Part shown: piece by piece, positions 8,236 through 16,125 of the stretch
Numbering within the stretch: position 1 is the stretch's first letter
Layout of the letters: each line of letters begins with the position of its first letter
Assembly (NCBI RefSeq): GCF_016743775.1
Contig: NZ_JAEQMY010000041.1
Coordinates: forward strand, 1-45,389
From: Microvirga aerilata
GTDB lineage: Bacteria; Pseudomonadota; Alphaproteobacteria; Rhizobiales; Beijerinckiaceae
DNA: 45,389 bases
Direction: 5' to 3'
Made by a program: the position numbers and the translations under genes
Notes under the pieces: model-generated
The model's input: only the letters and a program-made list of their open reading frames with translations
Database searches by the model: none
Told to the model about the DNA's origin: nothing

Positions 8236-8830
8236 TTTCCATCAAGGTTCATAGAACAGTCCATAAATTCATAGTTAAGCGTATAGGGCAAAGATCGCTG
8301 GCGACGGGAACGAGTGGTATTTCCCAGTTGCGGTGGCAGCAGCAATAACCAAAATTTCGGATCACAGATTGATCTGGATCAATGATTTTCCACTTTCCAT
8401 GCTTTGGAAGCTCTGGAACTCATTTTGAATTTGCTGGCGAAACTCCAGACCTCTCGTGAATCGCTCCTTCTGTGAGATCGATTTTCCGATCAATTCGGAT
8501 GACCCCGCTGGAGCCGAGGCACTCCAGTCGAGAATATCCAAAGAACCCTCGTTCGCAAAAAATGTGCTGTTGGCCGAACGCTGACCTCTTCTTGCTAAGG
8601 GATAGCCATCCTGATTGTCATTATTCTTGCGAGGTGCCCTGTGGGGCAGACATGCCCTCTCCTGCGAGGGTAAATTTCTATCATTTTAATTTAGGTGATC
8701 CGGCCACACCTCCCGTATGTTGAGCACAGGTAGGAAGGCTCCTGCCCTTAAACAGGCCACCCGTAGAGGTGGGTACCGGTCAGATCAGAATACGGAGTGC
8801 AACCCCGGTACGCTCCAAAAGTAATTTCTA
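8236..8830. other. Gene-poor region upstream of the recombinase unit
   Basis: No supported gene is present; open frames here are short and lack protein-like composition. The right end (8729-8811) holds three nested inverted repeats, listed separately. Confidence 0.5.
8729..8811. repeat. Cluster of inverted repeats before recombinase operon
   Basis: GGTAGGA/TCCTGCC (about 8729-8747, one G-U pair), CCACC/GGTGG (8757-8761 and 8768-8772) and GTACCGG/CCGGTAC (8773-8779 and 8805-8811) follow one another within 85 bases. They sit just upstream of the small gene and the serine recombinase. They could be operators, RNA leader hairpins, or part of a recombination site. Confidence 0.5.
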
Positions 8831-8995
8831 ATGAATACGGTTACGACTGGAAATTGCCCGGTCCAAGATGAAAACGAAAAGCTCGACTTCCTGATGCGTC
8901 TTGCTGAGACCCTTGCTCGCTCTCTGGCACAAGAGGATAACGAACGGGATGCAACCCCAATCGAGGCTACATCAGCCAAAAGGGAGTGGCTCTGA
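8831..8995 (+). CDS. Small helical protein coupled to serine recombinase
   Basis: This 54-residue frame starts at ATG 8831 and contains 'NEKLDFLMRLAETLARSLAQ', a clear amphipathic helix. Its TGA overlaps the recombinase ATG (TGATG at 8993-8997), a classic sign of translational coupling. The family is not recognised. Small proteins next to large serine recombinases can act as recombination directionality factors or regulators, but that role here is only an inference. The ribosome binding site is weak. Confidence 0.6.
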   Translation: MNTVTTGNCPVQDENEKLDFLMRLAETLARSLAQEDNERDATPIEATSAKREWL

Positions 8996-10656
8996 TGGTG
9001 AAGCCTGTCGCAATAGCGGTATATGCAAGGCATTCGACTGACCAACAGTCGCCACGTTCTGTCGAAGATCAGATCACATACTGTATCGCAGCCGCAGAAC
9101 GGACCCATCCGGGCTGCAAGATCGTCAGGACCTACAAGGACAGTGCCGTATCCGGTGCGAGCTTGGACCGCCGTGAGGTCCAGGCCATGCTCCGCGATGC
9201 TCGAAAGGGTGTTTTCGAAATTGTCTACTTCGAGGACCTGACCCGCTTCAGCCGTGAAATGGCAGATGCCACTACCGTGAAGAGAGAGTTCGACTTCCTG
9301 GGCTTGGAAATGTGGGAAGCGAATGGCGGCAAGCTCGATACCATGCGCACTGGGGTTCAATCGCTGTTCGGCCAGTTGTTTCGGGAAGAAACCGCACGGA
9401 AGGTTTACCGGGGTATGAAGCCCCGCGCCCAAGAAGGCTTGTACATGGGAGGAAGGCCATATGGCTATAAGCCTCTCATAGAAGAAACGCGGAACATCGA
9501 TGACAAAGGCAAGCTGAAGATCGAGGAGGACGAAGCTAAGATCGTCGTTCGCATTTTCGAGGAACGAGCACAGGGAAAGAGCCCTCGCCTTATTGCGGCT
9601 GGCCTCAACTGGGAAAATATCCCCTCACCCCGTGGTGGGAAATGGAACGCATCGACGATTAACGGTCAGAAGGGACGCGGCATCGGCATATTCCACAACG
9701 AGCTTTATGTAGGCCGCTACCGCTGGAACAAATTGAAGTTCAAGAAGCCACCTGGGTCGAACAAGCGGATATCGGTCTCTAAGGATGAGGCGGAACACGT
9801 GATCGTGGACGTGCCGGAATACCGCATCGTAGAGCAAGTTCTTTGGGACAATGTACAGGCGATCATCGGCGAGAGCGGCGCTACCCATATGTCGCATCGA
9901 CGGACCCCTCCGCGTCTTCTCTCCCAACTGCTCAAGTGCCCCGCCTGTGGCGGTGGCATGTCTTCATACGGAGTTGAGAAAAAGACAGGTAAAATCCGCG
10001 TGGGGTGCTCGACCCATAAGGAAAGCCGCTCCTGCTCTGATCCGCGCACGTTCTATCTGGAGTGGATCGAAGAGACCGTCGTGGAAACCCTTAAGAAGGG
10101 ATTGGCAGAACCGGCAGTCATTCAACGCGCCATTAAGGCATACGAGGATGAGCGTCGTCGTGTTGCGGCTGAGGCTATTGACGAGAAAGCATCCGTTGAG
10201 AAGCGAATTGCTGATCTATCGCGCAAGATCACTCGATTGAATCAGATGCTTATTGCTGAGATCGGCGACGAAGAGGAGAATAGCCGTGCAGTGAAGGAGG
10301 CCGCGACTGAAAAGCGTAACCTTGAGGTGAGGCTTGAAGTCCTGAAGCAGGAAACACCAGACAATGTCGTGAAGCTCCGCTCCTCAGCCGTTGAACGTTA
10401 TCTGAGTGCAATTCAGGGTCTTCGTAAGGCTATCGAGAGCCGTGCCTTGGCTGGAGACCTTGGCCCAGCGATGGTTATTCGCGAATTTATCGACTCTGTG
10501 TACGTCCACGGTGAGAAAGACAGCAAGCCAAAGTGGGTTGAGGTGAAAGGACGGTTGGCTCGGCTATTCGATCACTCGGCTCAGCTTCAGAGCTTCCCGA
10601 TGGAAGCTTGCATCAATTCATCATGGGGGAAAGGTGGTAGCGGAGGAGGGATTTGA
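8995..10656 (+). CDS. Large serine recombinase (site-specific integrase)
   Basis: This 553-residue large serine recombinase cuts and rejoins DNA at attachment sites. The catalytic domain (about 1-150) has the nucleophile Ser14 in 'YARHSTDQQS' and the 'EDLTRFSR' motif. A Recombinase domain follows (about 160-290, …GGRPYGYKP…), then a zinc ribbon (CPACGGGM … GCSTHKESRSC, about 315-350) and a coiled coil (about 385-460). The start is placed at ATG 8995 because it overlaps the stop of the upstream small gene; a GTG nine bases earlier is less likely. The final eight codons (GGSGGGI-stop) are read from the antisense of the tRNA-Met 3' end, so the gene runs exactly to an integration junction. Confidence 0.93.
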   Translation: MVKPVAIAVYARHSTDQQSPRSVEDQITYCIAAAERTHPGCKIVRTYKDSAVSGASLDRREVQAMLRDARKGVFEIVYFEDLTRFSREMADATTVKREFDFLGLEMWEANGGKLDTMRTGVQSLFGQLFREETARKVYRGMKPRAQEGLYMGGRPYGYKPLIEETRNIDDKGKLKIEEDEAKIVVRIFEERAQGKSPRLIAAGLNWENIPSPRGGKWNASTINGQKGRGIGIFHNELYVGRYRWNKLKFKKPPGSNKRISVSKDEAEHVIVDVPEYRIVEQVLWDNVQAIIGESGATHMSHRRTPPRLLSQLLKCPACGGGMSSYGVEKKTGKIRVGCSTHKESRSCSDPRTFYLEWIEETVVETLKKGLAEPAVIQRAIKAYEDERRRVAAEAIDEKASVEKRIADLSRKITRLNQMLIAEIGDEEENSRAVKEAATEKRNLEVRLEVLKQETPDNVVKLRSSAVERYLSAIQGLRKAIESRALAGDLGPAMVIREFIDSVYVHGEKDSKPKWVEVKGRLARLFDHSAQLQSFPMEACINSSWGKGGSGGGI

Positions 10657-10711
10657 ACCCCCGACACAAGGATTATGATTCCTCTGCTCTGACCAACTGA
10701 GCTACTCCGCC
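10635..10711 (-). tRNA. tRNA-Met(CAU), elongator type
   Basis: The 77-base minus-strand sequence folds into a full cloverleaf: acceptor GGCGGAG/CTCCGCT, D arm starting TAGCTCAGTTGGT, anticodon stem GAGGA/TCCTT with loop ATCATAA, T arm GGGGGTTCAAATCCC, and an encoded CCA end. The anticodon is CAU. Elongator Met is favoured over lysidine-modified Ile(CAU) because the body matches rhizobial elongator tRNA-Met as I recall it. Its 3' end overlaps the 3' end of the serine recombinase gene. Confidence 0.88.
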
Positions 10712-10899
10712 CCAGGCAACGGGGCAAACCCCGTGTCAGGCAAGCGCGATATAGGGAAGATTGCCCCCAGGTGTCAAGAAAGACACGCGGTTAAGCCGCA
10801 CATTTGTGACAGGGCTGTTTCGGAGGCTGTTCAGGGGGGCAGGCCTCGCCCTTGCCGACGCCTCGGTCCTGTCAGAATGGCTATGGCTGCTGCAGGCCC

Positions 10900-11118
10900 T
10901 CAGCCCTTGGGCTTCATGCGCCAGAGCTGGAAGCCCTCGGTCGAAACAGCCTGCTCGATGGCTCGGCGCGAAAACTTGTGCGGCGGAGCCTCGCGGGAGT
11001 TCAGCGTTCCGGTCAGGCCCCACGGCGCGTACTTCGCGGGAAGCTTGGTGCCGGACTCGTCGCCCGCGAAGGCATGCAGATCGTCCTTGGCCTGGGAGGT
11101 GAACATGAAAAGGCGCAT
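10900..11118 (-). CDS. Conserved hypothetical protein (rhizobial small protein)
   Basis: This 72-residue protein starts MRLFMFTSQAKDDLHAFAGD and contains 'PPHKFSRRAIEQAV' and 'GFQLWRMK'. This layout resembles a small conserved hypothetical protein of Rhizobiales, recalled by pattern only. The frame stays open well upstream of this ATG, but the upstream text is Arg/Pro-rich and looks like non-coding shadow, so ATG 11118 is chosen; ATG 11106 is possible. No membrane segment or signal peptide is seen. No function is known. Confidence 0.7.
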   Translation of the reverse strand: MRLFMFTSQAKDDLHAFAGDESGTKLPAKYAPWGLTGTLNSREAPPHKFSRRAIEQAVSTEGFQLWRMKPKG

Positions 11119-11351
11119 GGCAGTGACTTTCAGTGGGAACAGAGGTCGCGCTCGACCACAAATAGGGCTCGCCCGGCGGAAGTCACCTCGGTGGGGCTTG
11201 AGGGACGGCTGAGGCAGCACACGACGGCGTCGCATACGCCTGGGACGCGGATGGGCGCACCGAGGCGCCCTGCTCCTGTGGGACAACCTGAACGCTGTCC
11301 GCCGATCGGCCGCCGGAGCTGCGGCCTCGTGCGATCCCGAAGAAGCCTCCG

Positions 11352-11993
11352 TCAGGCCCGCTTCTTGATTCTCATCAGCTTGAAGAAGCCGCTGGGAAAG
11401 AGGGGCTTCAACTCGACCACGTCCATGCGTCCCGTGCCTTTCGCCCAAGCCTCGACCCGGGCAGCCTTGAAGGCCGAGCTCCACCCGATGGCTTTGGCAA
11501 CGGGGGAAGCGAGCTCTTCAAGCTTCGCGATGGGGCCGGCGGGCTGCCCCCAGTGGTTGGCAAGCACGATCTCGCCGCCCGGCTTGAGCACGCGCATGAA
11601 CTCTTCGAGAGCGGTCTCGGGTTCCGGCACGAGGGTGATGATGAACTGGGCCGTGACCGCATCGAAGGTCTCGTCGGGAAAGCCCAAGCGGGTGACATCC
11701 ATCACCTGCAGGCTTTTCACATGGGTGAGGCCGCGCCTGTCGACCTTTTCCTGCGCCCGGCGGAGCATGTCCTCGGACAGGTCGACCCCATAAACCTCCG
11801 CATGTCCCGGATAGTAGCCGAGAGACAAGCCCGTGCCGACGCCAGCCTCGAGAATCCTGGGGCCGCAGGCGACGGCGGCATTCACGGCGGCGCGGGCTGC
11901 CGGTTCGGTCAACTTGTCGTAGACGAGGTCATAGATCGGAGCCCAACGCGCATAAGCCTTGCGCATCAGGACCGTGGTCGCTCCATCCGTCAT
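11352..11993 (-). CDS. SAM-dependent methyltransferase, PmtA-like (phosphatidylethanolamine N-methyltransferase)
   Basis: This 213-residue class I methyltransferase has the SAM-binding motif I 'ILEAGVGTGLSLGYYP' (about 47-62), the acidic loop 'VYGVDLSEDML', and 'VLKPGGEIVLANH'. The N-terminal 'YARWAPIYDLVYDKL' is typical of the Rhodobacter-type PmtA group, which methylates phosphatidylethanolamine toward phosphatidylcholine on the inner membrane. It could also be a related ubiquinone/lipid methyltransferase; the substrate is not proven by sequence. It lies 22 bases downstream of mnmA on the same strand and is probably co-transcribed. Confidence 0.8.
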   Translation of the reverse strand: MTDGATTVLMRKAYARWAPIYDLVYDKLTEPAARAAVNAAVACGPRILEAGVGTGLSLGYYPGHAEVYGVDLSEDMLRRAQEKVDRRGLTHVKSLQVMDVTRLGFPDETFDAVTAQFIITLVPEPETALEEFMRVLKPGGEIVLANHWGQPAGPIAKLEELASPVAKAIGWSSAFKAARVEAWAKGTGRMDVVELKPLFPSGFFKLMRIKKRA

Positions 11994-12015
11994 AAGGGAT
12001 CCCTAGGTGAGTGCC

Positions 12016-13173
12016 TCAAGCCGCAGCGGGCGCAGCTTCGGCAACAGTGCGAGCAATGGTGCCCCCGCCAAGCACGCGGGCCCGGGGAGCATCGCTTTCA
12101 TAGATGACACAAGCTTGGCCGGGAGACACCCCATCTTCGGCAGATAACAGCTCGACCGTAGTGGCGGTTCCTGTGGACCGTAAGGTGGCGGGACGGGGCT
12201 CGCGGGTCGAGCGGACCCGGACGGCAACCTCCATGCCCTTCTCGCCCAAGGCCTCGAGCGGAACATCGCCGAGCCAGTTCATGTCCGTGACGCGGATGAG
12301 GCGGGTCGCCAGGGCCTCCCGGGGCCCCACCACCACGCGGGCCTCCTTGGCCTCCAGGCGCACGACGTAGAGCGGCTCGCCGACCGAAAGGCCGAGCCCC
12401 TTCCGCTGGCCGACCGTGTAGTGGATGATGCCCTCGTGCCGGCCGAGCACGCGGCCGTCCACGTGAACGATCTCGCCGCCCCGCACGGCCCCGGGCTTCA
12501 GCCGCTCGATCACGTCGCTGTAGCGGCCTTGCGTGACGAAGCAGATGTCCTGGCTGTCGGCCTTCTCCGCCACGTTGAGCCCGAACTCGCGCGCAAGCTC
12601 GCGGGTCTTCTCCTTGGGCAGCTCGCCTAAGGGGAAGCGCAGGAGGTCCAGCTGCTCCGGGGTGGTGGCATAAAGGAAATAGCTCTGGTCCCGGTCCGGA
12701 TCGGCGGCCCGGTGCAGGGCGCGGCGCCCGTCGGGCAAAGCCCGGCTCGCCACGTAATGGCCCGTGGCCAGCACATCCGCGCCCAGCTCCCGGGCGGTCT
12801 CCAGGAGATCGCGGAACTTGATGGAGCGGTTGCACTCGACGCAAGGAATCGGTGTCTCGCCGTCCAGATAGCTCTGGGTGAAGCGGTCGATCACGGCCTC
12901 GCGGAAGCGGGCCTCGTAGTCGAGCACGTAATGCGGGATGCCGATGAGTTCGGCCACCCGGCGGGCATCGTAGATGTCCTGGCCGGCGCAGCAGGCTCCC
13001 TTGCGGTGGGCGGCGGCGCCATGATCGTAGAGCTGGAGCGTGATCCCGATGACGTCGTAGCCCTCGCGCTTGAGCAGGGCCGCGACCACGGACGAGTCCA
13101 CGCCGCCCGACATGGCAACGACCACGCGGGTCTTGGAAGGGTCGTGGGGCAGATCGAGTGAGTTGAGCATCAT
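12016..13173 (-). CDS. mnmA: tRNA-specific 2-thiouridylase MnmA
   Basis: This 385-residue enzyme makes 2-thiouridine at the wobble position of tRNAs for Lys, Glu and Gln, using ATP and sulfur relayed from the cysteine desulfurase system. It shows the PP-loop ATPase motif SGGVDSS (22-28), the first catalytic Cys in 'CVECN' (111-115) and the second in 'SQDICFV' (Cys211), followed by the C-terminal beta-barrel domain with 'HYTVGQRKGLGL'. The length is typical. It lies upstream of and close to the pmtA-like gene. The frame opens with two Met codons; the ATG at 13173 is used. Confidence 0.97.
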   Translation of the reverse strand: MMLNSLDLPHDPSKTRVVVAMSGGVDSSVVAALLKREGYDVIGITLQLYDHGAAAHRKGACCAGQDIYDARRVAELIGIPHYVLDYEARFREAVIDRFTQSYLDGETPIPCVECNRSIKFRDLLETARELGADVLATGHYVASRALPDGRRALHRAADPDRDQSYFLYATTPEQLDLLRFPLGELPKEKTRELAREFGLNVAEKADSQDICFVTQGRYSDVIERLKPGAVRGGEIVHVDGRVLGRHEGIIHYTVGQRKGLGLSVGEPLYVVRLEAKEARVVVGPREALATRLIRVTDMNWLGDVPLEALGEKGMEVAVRVRSTREPRPATLRSTGTATTVELLSAEDGVSPGQACVIYESDAPRARVLGGGTIARTVAEAAPAAA

Positions 13174-13323
13174 TCCATCCAGAGGCGCCGTTCAAGGCGG
13201 CGCACAGGAGGGGCCAAAGCCCTTCTATAGCGATTGCAACCACATTCTTCCAGAGAAACCGCGTTGCAATAAGCCGGCATTAACGATTACGGCCAAATCT
13301 GGGCACGCTCGTAACCGCCTGAA

Positions 13324-13348
13324 GGGGCTTAGGAAAACATTAAGCCCC
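13324..13348 (+). promoter_or_regulatory. Perfect inverted repeat upstream of sciP
   Basis: GGGGCTTA (13324-13331) and TAAGCCCC (13341-13348) form an 8-bp perfect inverted repeat with a nine-base spacer, ending 52 bases before the sciP start. It could be an operator or a leader hairpin. No T tract follows. Confidence 0.45.
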
Positions 13349-13400
13349 GTCGCGTAGGTTGAGCCCACTAAAGGTCGTTGAATTTTTGTGTGAGCGTATC

Positions 13401-13676
13401 ATGACCGAACCCCACCGCCCAAGGGTCAAGTATGTCATTGGGCCTGATGGCAGTCCCTTGACGATTGCCGACCTGCCTCCCTCCAGCACCCGCCGCTGGG
13501 TCATCCGCCGCAAGGCCGAAGTTGTTGCCGCCGTTCGCGGCGGACTTCTCAGCCTTGAGGAAGCCTGCCAGCGCTACACGCTGACCACTGAGGAGTTCCT
13601 GAGCTGGCAGCTGTCCATCGACCAGCATGGCTTGGCTGGCCTTCGCACCACCCGGATCCAGCAATACCGGCAGTAA
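13401..13676 (+). CDS. sciP: SciP, CtrA inhibitory protein (DUF1153)
   Basis: This 91-residue protein shows the near-invariant SciP pattern 'RVKYVIGPDGSPLTIADLPP', 'RWVIRRKAEVVAAVRGGLLS', 'EEFLSWQ' and the tail 'HGLAGLRTTRIQQYR'. In Caulobacter, SciP is a helix-turn-helix protein that binds CtrA and stops it from recruiting RNA polymerase at its target promoters. The frame is open further upstream, but ATG 13401 gives the standard N-terminus. It is followed by a strong terminator, so it is a single-gene unit, between mnmA (divergent) and a FlbD-type gene. ctrA itself lies 3.4 kb to the right. Confidence 0.95.
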   Translation: MTEPHRPRVKYVIGPDGSPLTIADLPPSSTRRWVIRRKAEVVAAVRGGLLSLEEACQRYTLTTEEFLSWQLSIDQHGLAGLRTTRIQQYRQ

Positions 13677-13699
13677 TGATCGGCATGGGCTGAACGAAG

Positions 13700-13732
13700 A
13701 GGCGCTGCTCCACGAGCCAGCGCCTTTTTTCG
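13700..13732 (+). terminator. Rho-independent terminator of sciP
   Basis: AGGCGCTG (13700-13707) and CAGCGCCT (13718-13725) form a perfect stem with a ten-base loop, followed at once by a run of Ts (13725-13730). Confidence 0.88.
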
Positions 13733-13767
13733 TTGCGGCCTCAAAATCCAACCGGCAGACGTGGCCG

Positions 13768-13784
13768 TTAAGACCCTGCTAACC
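13768..13784 (+). promoter_or_regulatory. CtrA-type box upstream of FlbD-like gene
   Basis: TTAA (13768-13771), seven bases (gaccctg), then CTAACC (13779-13784). This is one mismatch from the CtrA consensus TTAA-N7-TTAA, and the second half also resembles the TTAACC half-site. It lies about 50 bases before the chosen start of a FlbD-type gene. Confidence 0.5.
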
Positions 13785-13835
13785 ATAAGATGGGCATATA
13801 TCCCTGAATCACTTCCCCACAGGCAGGTTCATATC

Positions 13836-14135
13836 GTGCTCGGCACCCAGAATCGTTTGGAACAGCAGGATTCGAACCGGGCAAGCGCAGACCCGTCCCT
13901 GCCGGCGGCAGCCGAGCCGGTCACCGCCGCATCCCGATTTGCCCTGGTCGGCCGCACCATCGCCGAGATGGAGCGCCACCTCATCCTGGACACCCTCGCC
14001 TCCTGCTTCGGCAACAGGACCCACGCGGCCAGGATCCTCGGCATCTCGATCCGCACCCTGCGCAACAAGCTGAACGAATACGGGGAGGCCGGCATTGCCG
14101 TGCCGGAGCCGGGGCAGAAGCCTGCCATCGCCTGA
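13836..14135 (+). CDS. Free-standing FlbD/NtrC-type Fis DNA-binding domain protein
   Basis: This ~99-residue protein matches only the C-terminal DNA-binding domain of FlbD-type sigma-54 activators: 'LVGRTIAEMERHLILDTLASCFGNRTHAARILGISIRTLRNKLNEYGE'. The receiver and AAA+ ATPase domains are absent. A protein of this build cannot open sigma-54 promoters by itself; it may act as an architectural or competing DNA-binding factor on flagellar or cell-cycle promoters. The GTG at 13836 is chosen because AGGCAGG lies nine bases upstream and the CtrA-type box would then be in the promoter; a longer frame from 13761 would include that box. It follows sciP, supporting a cell-cycle or flagellar role. Confidence 0.8.
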   Translation: MLGTQNRLEQQDSNRASADPSLPAAAEPVTAASRFALVGRTIAEMERHLILDTLASCFGNRTHAARILGISIRTLRNKLNEYGEAGIAVPEPGQKPAIA

Positions 14136-14175
14136 TGGACGGGCACCGGGCGCCTGGGTCCGGCCGGAACACGTC

Positions 14176-15186
14176 CTAGTCCGTGGAGGACAGAGGCGGC
14201 GGAGGCACCGAGCCGTCGCCGGTGCCGATCCGGCCGCGCCAGGCCTGCGCCAGCCGCGCGCGCTCGAACATCAGCACGACCACGAGCGAAAGCCCGAACG
14301 GGATGAGAAGATAGAACAACCGGAAGATGATGAGCGCGGCGAGCACATCGGCTTTCGGAATATCGGGCATGGCGGTGAGGAACACGAGCTCGAACACCCC
14401 GAGCCCCCCTGGGGCATGGCTGACCAGCGCCGCCGAGAAGGAAGCCAGGAAGACGGCGAGCACGATGATGAAGCTGGGCTCGAGGTGGGACGGCAGCACG
14501 AAGTAGATGATGCCGGCGGCTCCCAGCAGCTCGAGCGGCGCGGCGATCAGCTGCCGCACCATGACGGCAGGACGCGGATACTCCAGCTTGGCCTTGCGGA
14601 TGACGAGCGGCGGCAGGTGCAGAACGGAGCCGATCACATAAAGGGCGACGAAGCCGAGCAACAGGAAGCCGACGACGCGGGCTGTGGCCGGATTGGTCAG
14701 CATGGTGGGCAGAAGGTCTTCGAGCCGGTGCAGAAGGGTCGGGTCCAGCACGAGGACGACGCCGCCGAGCAGAATGGTCCCGAGCCCGAAGGTGAAGGAG
14801 CACAGGGCGACCAGCACGGCGATCTGGGGGGCGCTCAGGCCCTTCGACGTATAAGCCCGGTAGCGAACGACGGCACCCGAGAACACGGACGCGCCGATGT
14901 TGTGGGACAGGGCATAGGTGGTGAACGACGTGACGGACACGAACAGCCAGGAGATGTGGCGCACCCCCAGATGAAGCAGCGCGATCCGGTCGTACCAGGC
15001 CAGGGCGGCATAAGCGACCAAGGTGGAGAGCCCTGCCAGGGCATAGCGGTGGGCGGGAACGGCGGTCAGGCTGTCCCAGACGTCGTCGAGGGACATGCCG
15101 CGAAGCTCGCGATAAAGAAGCCAGCCGGACACGATGACTGCCAGAAGCCCGACGAGGGGCCAAATGAACTCACGCACATTCTTCAT
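14176..15186 (-). CDS. YbhN/UPF0104-like integral membrane protein (flippase-like domain)
   Basis: This 336-residue polytopic membrane protein has about eight hydrophobic segments and belongs to the lysylphosphatidylglycerol-synthase transmembrane-region family (UPF0104/YbhN). Signature stretches are 'SFTTYALSHNIGASVFSGAVVRYRAY' near residues 86-112 and 'SHAPGGLGVFELVFL' near 257-271. It lacks the cytoplasmic aminoacyl-transferase domain of MprF, so lipid movement across the membrane is more likely than lysine transfer; that role is inferred. It converges on the FlbD-like gene and stands alone. Confidence 0.85.
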   Translation of the reverse strand: MKNVREFIWPLVGLLAVIVSGWLLYRELRGMSLDDVWDSLTAVPAHRYALAGLSTLVAYAALAWYDRIALLHLGVRHISWLFVSVTSFTTYALSHNIGASVFSGAVVRYRAYTSKGLSAPQIAVLVALCSFTFGLGTILLGGVVLVLDPTLLHRLEDLLPTMLTNPATARVVGFLLLGFVALYVIGSVLHLPPLVIRKAKLEYPRPAVMVRQLIAAPLELLGAAGIIYFVLPSHLEPSFIIVLAVFLASFSAALVSHAPGGLGVFELVFLTAMPDIPKADVLAALIIFRLFYLLIPFGLSLVVVLMFERARLAQAWRGRIGTGDGSVPPPPLSSTD

Positions 15187-15447
15187 CGAGCCGGCAGAAC
15201 TCCCTTACTGCTCCTTCTGTGCCTACAATCCCCTTGTTCTGCAAGGGGGATATGGCCCGTTTCAGCATGACATAAGGTCCAAGACGAACAAGGTTGCAAA
15301 CGACGGCAAGGGAGGCGTGCGCAGGCGCGCGGCCCCCCGGGCCCCGGGCCCTGCAAAGGAGGGTGACGGCGCGGGACAATAGGCTTATCAGGTGGCCTCC
15401 CCTGCCGCGGGACGGTCAGCTCCCCTACGGCACCCGGAAGGCCAGAT

Positions 15448-16089
15448 ATGACAGCAGAATCATCCGTGATGCTCAATCTCGATGGCTACACGAACGTGCC
15501 GCCGGGCAAGATCGCCACGGTCGTCACCTACCTGGAAATGCTGGAGCGGCCATCCGCTCCCCCGGTCCAGAAGCCGGACGCCTGGACGCTCCAGCGCATC
15601 GATGAGGATCGCCGGCGCTATCGAGCCCTGTTTCGCCAGGTTGGCGAGCCGTGGCTCTGGTTCAGCCGCGCCGTCATGCCCGATGACAAACTGGCCGGCA
15701 TCCTTAACGACCCCCGGGTTGAGGCCTATGCCCTGCGCGACGGCACGTCGGACGTGGGCCTGCTGGAACTGGATTTCCGTTCCGGCGACGAGGTCGAGCT
15801 TGCCTTTTTCGGTCTCGTGCCGGGGCATATTGGACGGGGCGCCGGCCGCTTCCTGATGAACGAAGCGATCGGCCGCGCCTTCGCCCGCCCGATCAGGCGG
15901 CTGTTCGTTCACACCTGCACGCTCGATTCCCCCGGAGCCCTCCCGTTCTACATCCGCTCGGGATTCACGCCTTACCGGCGCGACATCGAGGTGGTGGACG
16001 ACCCTCGGCTCCTCGGCCTTTTCCCGTTGGAGGCGGCTCCTCACATTCCGGTCCTTGTGCCGGCCGGAAACGAAAAAGGCGCATCCTGA
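15448..16089 (+). CDS. GNAT family N-acetyltransferase
   Basis: This 213-residue protein has a GNAT acetyl-CoA-binding signature, 'GHIGRGAGRFLMNEAI' (about 130-146), preceded by a beta strand ('VELAFFGLVP') and followed by 'RRLFVHTCTLDSPGALPFYIRSGF', the usual end of the fold. It transfers an acetyl group from acetyl-CoA to an amine; the substrate is unknown. The N-terminal ~55 residues are an extra segment. ATG 15448 is used. The stop codon lies within the loop of a terminator-like hairpin shared with the convergent fliJ-like gene. Confidence 0.88.
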   Translation: MTAESSVMLNLDGYTNVPPGKIATVVTYLEMLERPSAPPVQKPDAWTLQRIDEDRRRYRALFRQVGEPWLWFSRAVMPDDKLAGILNDPRVEAYALRDGTSDVGLLELDFRSGDEVELAFFGLVPGHIGRGAGRFLMNEAIGRAFARPIRRLFVHTCTLDSPGALPFYIRSGFTPYRRDIEVVDDPRLLGLFPLEAAPHIPVLVPAGNEKGAS

Positions 16090-16102
16090 CGGACGCGCCT
16101 TT
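16075..16102. terminator. Bidirectional hairpin between GNAT and FliJ-like genes
   Basis: AAAGGCGC (16075-16082) pairs with GCGCCTTT (16095-16102) across a 12-base loop. The A- and T-rich ends suit termination in both directions. Confidence 0.6.
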
Positions 16103-16125
16103 CGAAACTTGGCGGTACGGCCCGA

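Noticed and set aside
8472..8723. Plus-strand frame of 83 codons before the recombinase unit
   Set aside because: Composition is not protein-like and there is no ribosome binding site.
5239..10656. A complete prophage
   Set aside because: No capsid, tail, terminase, portal or lysis genes are visible; only a recombinase and unknown genes. The 'holin' at 30061 is of a chromosomal stress family.
10635..10711. Reading the tRNA as tRNA-Ile with lysidine at CAU
   Set aside because: The body resembles elongator tRNA-Met of rhizobia as recalled; the distinction needs a tRNA identity tool.
10852..11793. Long plus-strand frame of 313 codons
   Set aside because: It is the antisense of a small conserved gene and of the methyltransferase gene; Arg/Ser/Pro-rich composition typical of GC-rich shadows.
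14095..15270. 391-codon plus-strand frame opposite the YbhN-like gene
   Set aside because: Gln/Glu/Gly/Asp-rich antisense of membrane helices, without any domain.
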